Assembly: GCA_903890595.1 (NCBI GenBank)
Contig: CAITBU010000409.1
Span: 1 to 6,056, forward strand
From: an uncultured Holophagaceae bacterium
GTDB lineage: Bacteria; Acidobacteriota; Holophagae; Holophagales; Holophagaceae
Length of the DNA stretch: 6,056 nucleotides
Direction of reading: 5' to 3'
The notes beneath the pieces were generated by a model that searched no databases, was not told the origin of the DNA, and saw only the letters and a list, made by a program, of their open reading frames with translations. The position numbers were made by a program, and so were the translations under genes. Shown here piece by piece: positions 4,806-6,056 of this stretch; within the stretch, counting starts at the first letter, position 1, and each line of letters opens with the position of its first letter.

Positions 4806-6056
4806 CTAGCCCGTCCTTGGCAGGAGGGGGGCCAGCAAGCCCCAGGTGCGGTCGAGGGCGCCCCGGAGGGCGGGGGGCAGCGGAGTAGCGCCTGAGGGCC
4901 GCAGGGGTGCTGCAGCCAGCACCTCGCCGAGCCTGCCAGCCAGGGCCTCCGCCGCCACCACCTCGATGCGACCCGCCGCCAGGAGCGGTGGCACCAGATC
5001 CCCGAAGTTGGCGTAGCCGGGCCCCAGCAGCGTGGGCACCCCGGCTTGGACTGGTTCGAGGGGGTTGTGGCCCCCGGCCCCGTCCCAGCCGCCGCCCACC
5101 AAGGCCACGGTGCCCTCGGCGTAGGCCGCCGCCAGCTCACCCAGGGTGTCCAGCAGGAGAATCTCCACGGACCCCCAAGCCGCCGCCTCGGGCCAGGGGG
5201 CCGAGGCCCGCTGCCAGGGCCGGCCGGCGCTGGCCAGCCGCGCCGCCACCGCCTCGAAGCGGGCCGGCTGCCGGGGGGCCAGGATGAGCCGCAGGCCTGG
5301 CTGCTGGACCCGAGCTGCAGACCAGGCGGCGAGCACCCGGTCCTCCTCGCCCGCCAAGGTGTTCCCGGCCACCAGCACCGGGTGGCCCGCCCAGGCGGCC
5401 CGCAGGTCCGCCCAGCCCCCGTGCAGGGGCGCCGGTGCCGGCAGGTCGGCCTTGAGGTTGCCCCCCAGGGCCACCTGCGGGGCCCCCAGGCTGCGGAAGG
5501 CCTCGGCGCTGGCCTCGTCCCGGGCCGCCACCAGGCTGAGGCGGGAAGCCGCCCTCCGCAGCCAGGGGCCGCCCCGGGCCAGGCTGCGCTCCGTGAGGCG
5601 CCCGTTCACCACGGCGCAGGGAATGCTTCGGTCGCCCAGGGCCTGCAGAAGGCCGGGCCAGAGCTCCGTCTCCAGCGCCACAAAGGCCCCGGGGGGATTG
5701 CGCAGAAAGGGCTCCAGGCCGGCGGGATCATCCAGGGGAAACGCGCCGCCGGTGATCAGACCCCGGTCCTGGTCCCACCGGGCCAGCCGCTGCGCCAGCA
5801 GACCCAGGCCCGCCGGGGTGCCCGTGCTCAGGTGCACCCGGTGGCCCGCGGCCAGGAGGCGGCTTACCAGGCCATCCGCCAGCAGCAGCTCCCCCACGCT
5901 CACCGCATGGAGCCACACCCAGCGCCCGGCAGGCAGGTCCGGTGCCTCTGCCCGCAGGCGCAGCGCCCAGGCTGCCGGCAGGCCCCGCACGCAGGCCCGG
6001 GCCACGGCGCCAGCCAGCGACGACGCAAGGCGGTAGCTGAGGTCCAGGGTGTCCAC
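4806..6056 (-). CDS. waaA: 3-deoxy-D-manno-octulosonic acid (Kdo) transferase, lipopolysaccharide core synthesis
   Basis: The 416 residues visible cover essentially the whole GT30 family protein, which transfers Kdo from CMP-Kdo to the lipid A precursor at the inner membrane. Motifs in order: WLHAVSVGE (48-56, Glu56 aligning with the proposed catalytic base), FPLDDP (106-111), ALETELWP (127-134), VNGRL (150-154), GNLKAD (199-204), LILAPRQP, LLDTLGELAAAY and the C-terminal signature GGHNPLEP followed by GVPTLLGP and NF. Three positions usually His differ: the STHxGEE-type motif reads NTLAGEE, PRHP reads PRQP, and GPHxxNF reads GPGYANF. The HNPLEP His is kept. The first visible codon, at 6056-6054, is GTG; it may be the true start, as the N-terminus fits family length, or the gene may continue a few codons outside. 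The N-terminal helix is only moderately hydrophobic. The downstream response regulator is probably in the same operon. Confidence 0.94.
   Translation of the reverse strand: MDTLDLSYRLASSLAGAVARACVRGLPAAWALRLRAEAPDLPAGRWVWLHAVSVGELLLADGLVSRLLAAGHRVHLSTGTPAGLGLLAQRLARWDQDRGLITGGAFPLDDPAGLEPFLRNPPGAFVALETELWPGLLQALGDRSIPCAVVNGRLTERSLARGGPWLRRAASRLSLVAARDEASAEAFRSLGAPQVALGGNLKADLPAPAPLHGGWADLRAAWAGHPVLVAGNTLAGEEDRVLAAWSAARVQQPGLRLILAPRQPARFEAVAARLASAGRPWQRASAPWPEAAAWGSVEILLLDTLGELAAAYAEGTVALVGGGWDGAGGHNPLEPVQAGVPTLLGPGYANFGDLVPPLLAAGRIEVVAAEALAGRLGEVLAAAPLRPSGATPLPPALRGALDRTWGLLAPLLPRTG

Noticed and set aside
4024..4809. Plus-strand open frame of 261 codons
   Set aside because: It is antisense to the response regulator, which carries complete receiver and HATPase motifs.
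5146..6036. Plus-strand open frame of 296 codons
   Set aside because: It is antisense to waaA and Arg/Pro/Ala-rich, as expected from reversed GC-rich codons.

Overview
The window is GC-rich DNA from a Gram-negative bacterium. It encodes a Kdo transferase for lipopolysaccharide core synthesis and a lipobox lipoprotein, both of which imply an outer membrane. The DUF4388 protein, the receiver/HATPase fusion and the RibB with a decayed GTP cyclohydrolase II half would suit an acidobacterium (Holophaga/Geothrix-like) or a deltaproteobacterial-type lineage. That placement is inference from gene content only.

Layout. Positions 1-1906 (minus strand) hold a two-gene operon: a DUF4388/PATAN-domain protein followed after 7 bp by a secreted lipoprotein that runs off the left edge. 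A 94-bp divergent spacer separates it from a plus-strand pair, a RibBX-type 3,4-dihydroxy-2-butanone-4-phosphate synthase (2001-3119) and a thioredoxin (3155-3475). Positions 3476-3870 are non-coding and lie between convergent genes. They are built from a 7-base motif (TCRGCTR, or TAGCYGA on the other strand), including two adjacent 105-bp direct repeats that each carry nested inverted repeats. Positions 3871-6056 (minus strand) hold waaA and, 23 bp downstream of it, a response regulator with an RsbW-like ATP-binding output domain.

How the genes work together. The ribB/trxA pair is housekeeping metabolism (riboflavin precursor supply and disulfide reduction) with no obvious direct link between the two. 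The DUF4388 protein and the lipoprotein look translationally coupled, because the stop codon of the first overlaps the ribosome binding site of the second; their function is unknown. The receiver/HATPase protein probably controls a partner-switching or phospho-signalling output and shares a transcript with waaA.

Most worth a second look are the heptad-built repeat region, the RibB with lost GCHII zinc ligands and a Gln at the usual metal-binding His, the WaaA missing three histidines usually conserved in the family, and the DUF4388 protein's unassigned C-terminal helical domain. I saw no clear mobile element, defence system, RNA gene or CRISPR array.
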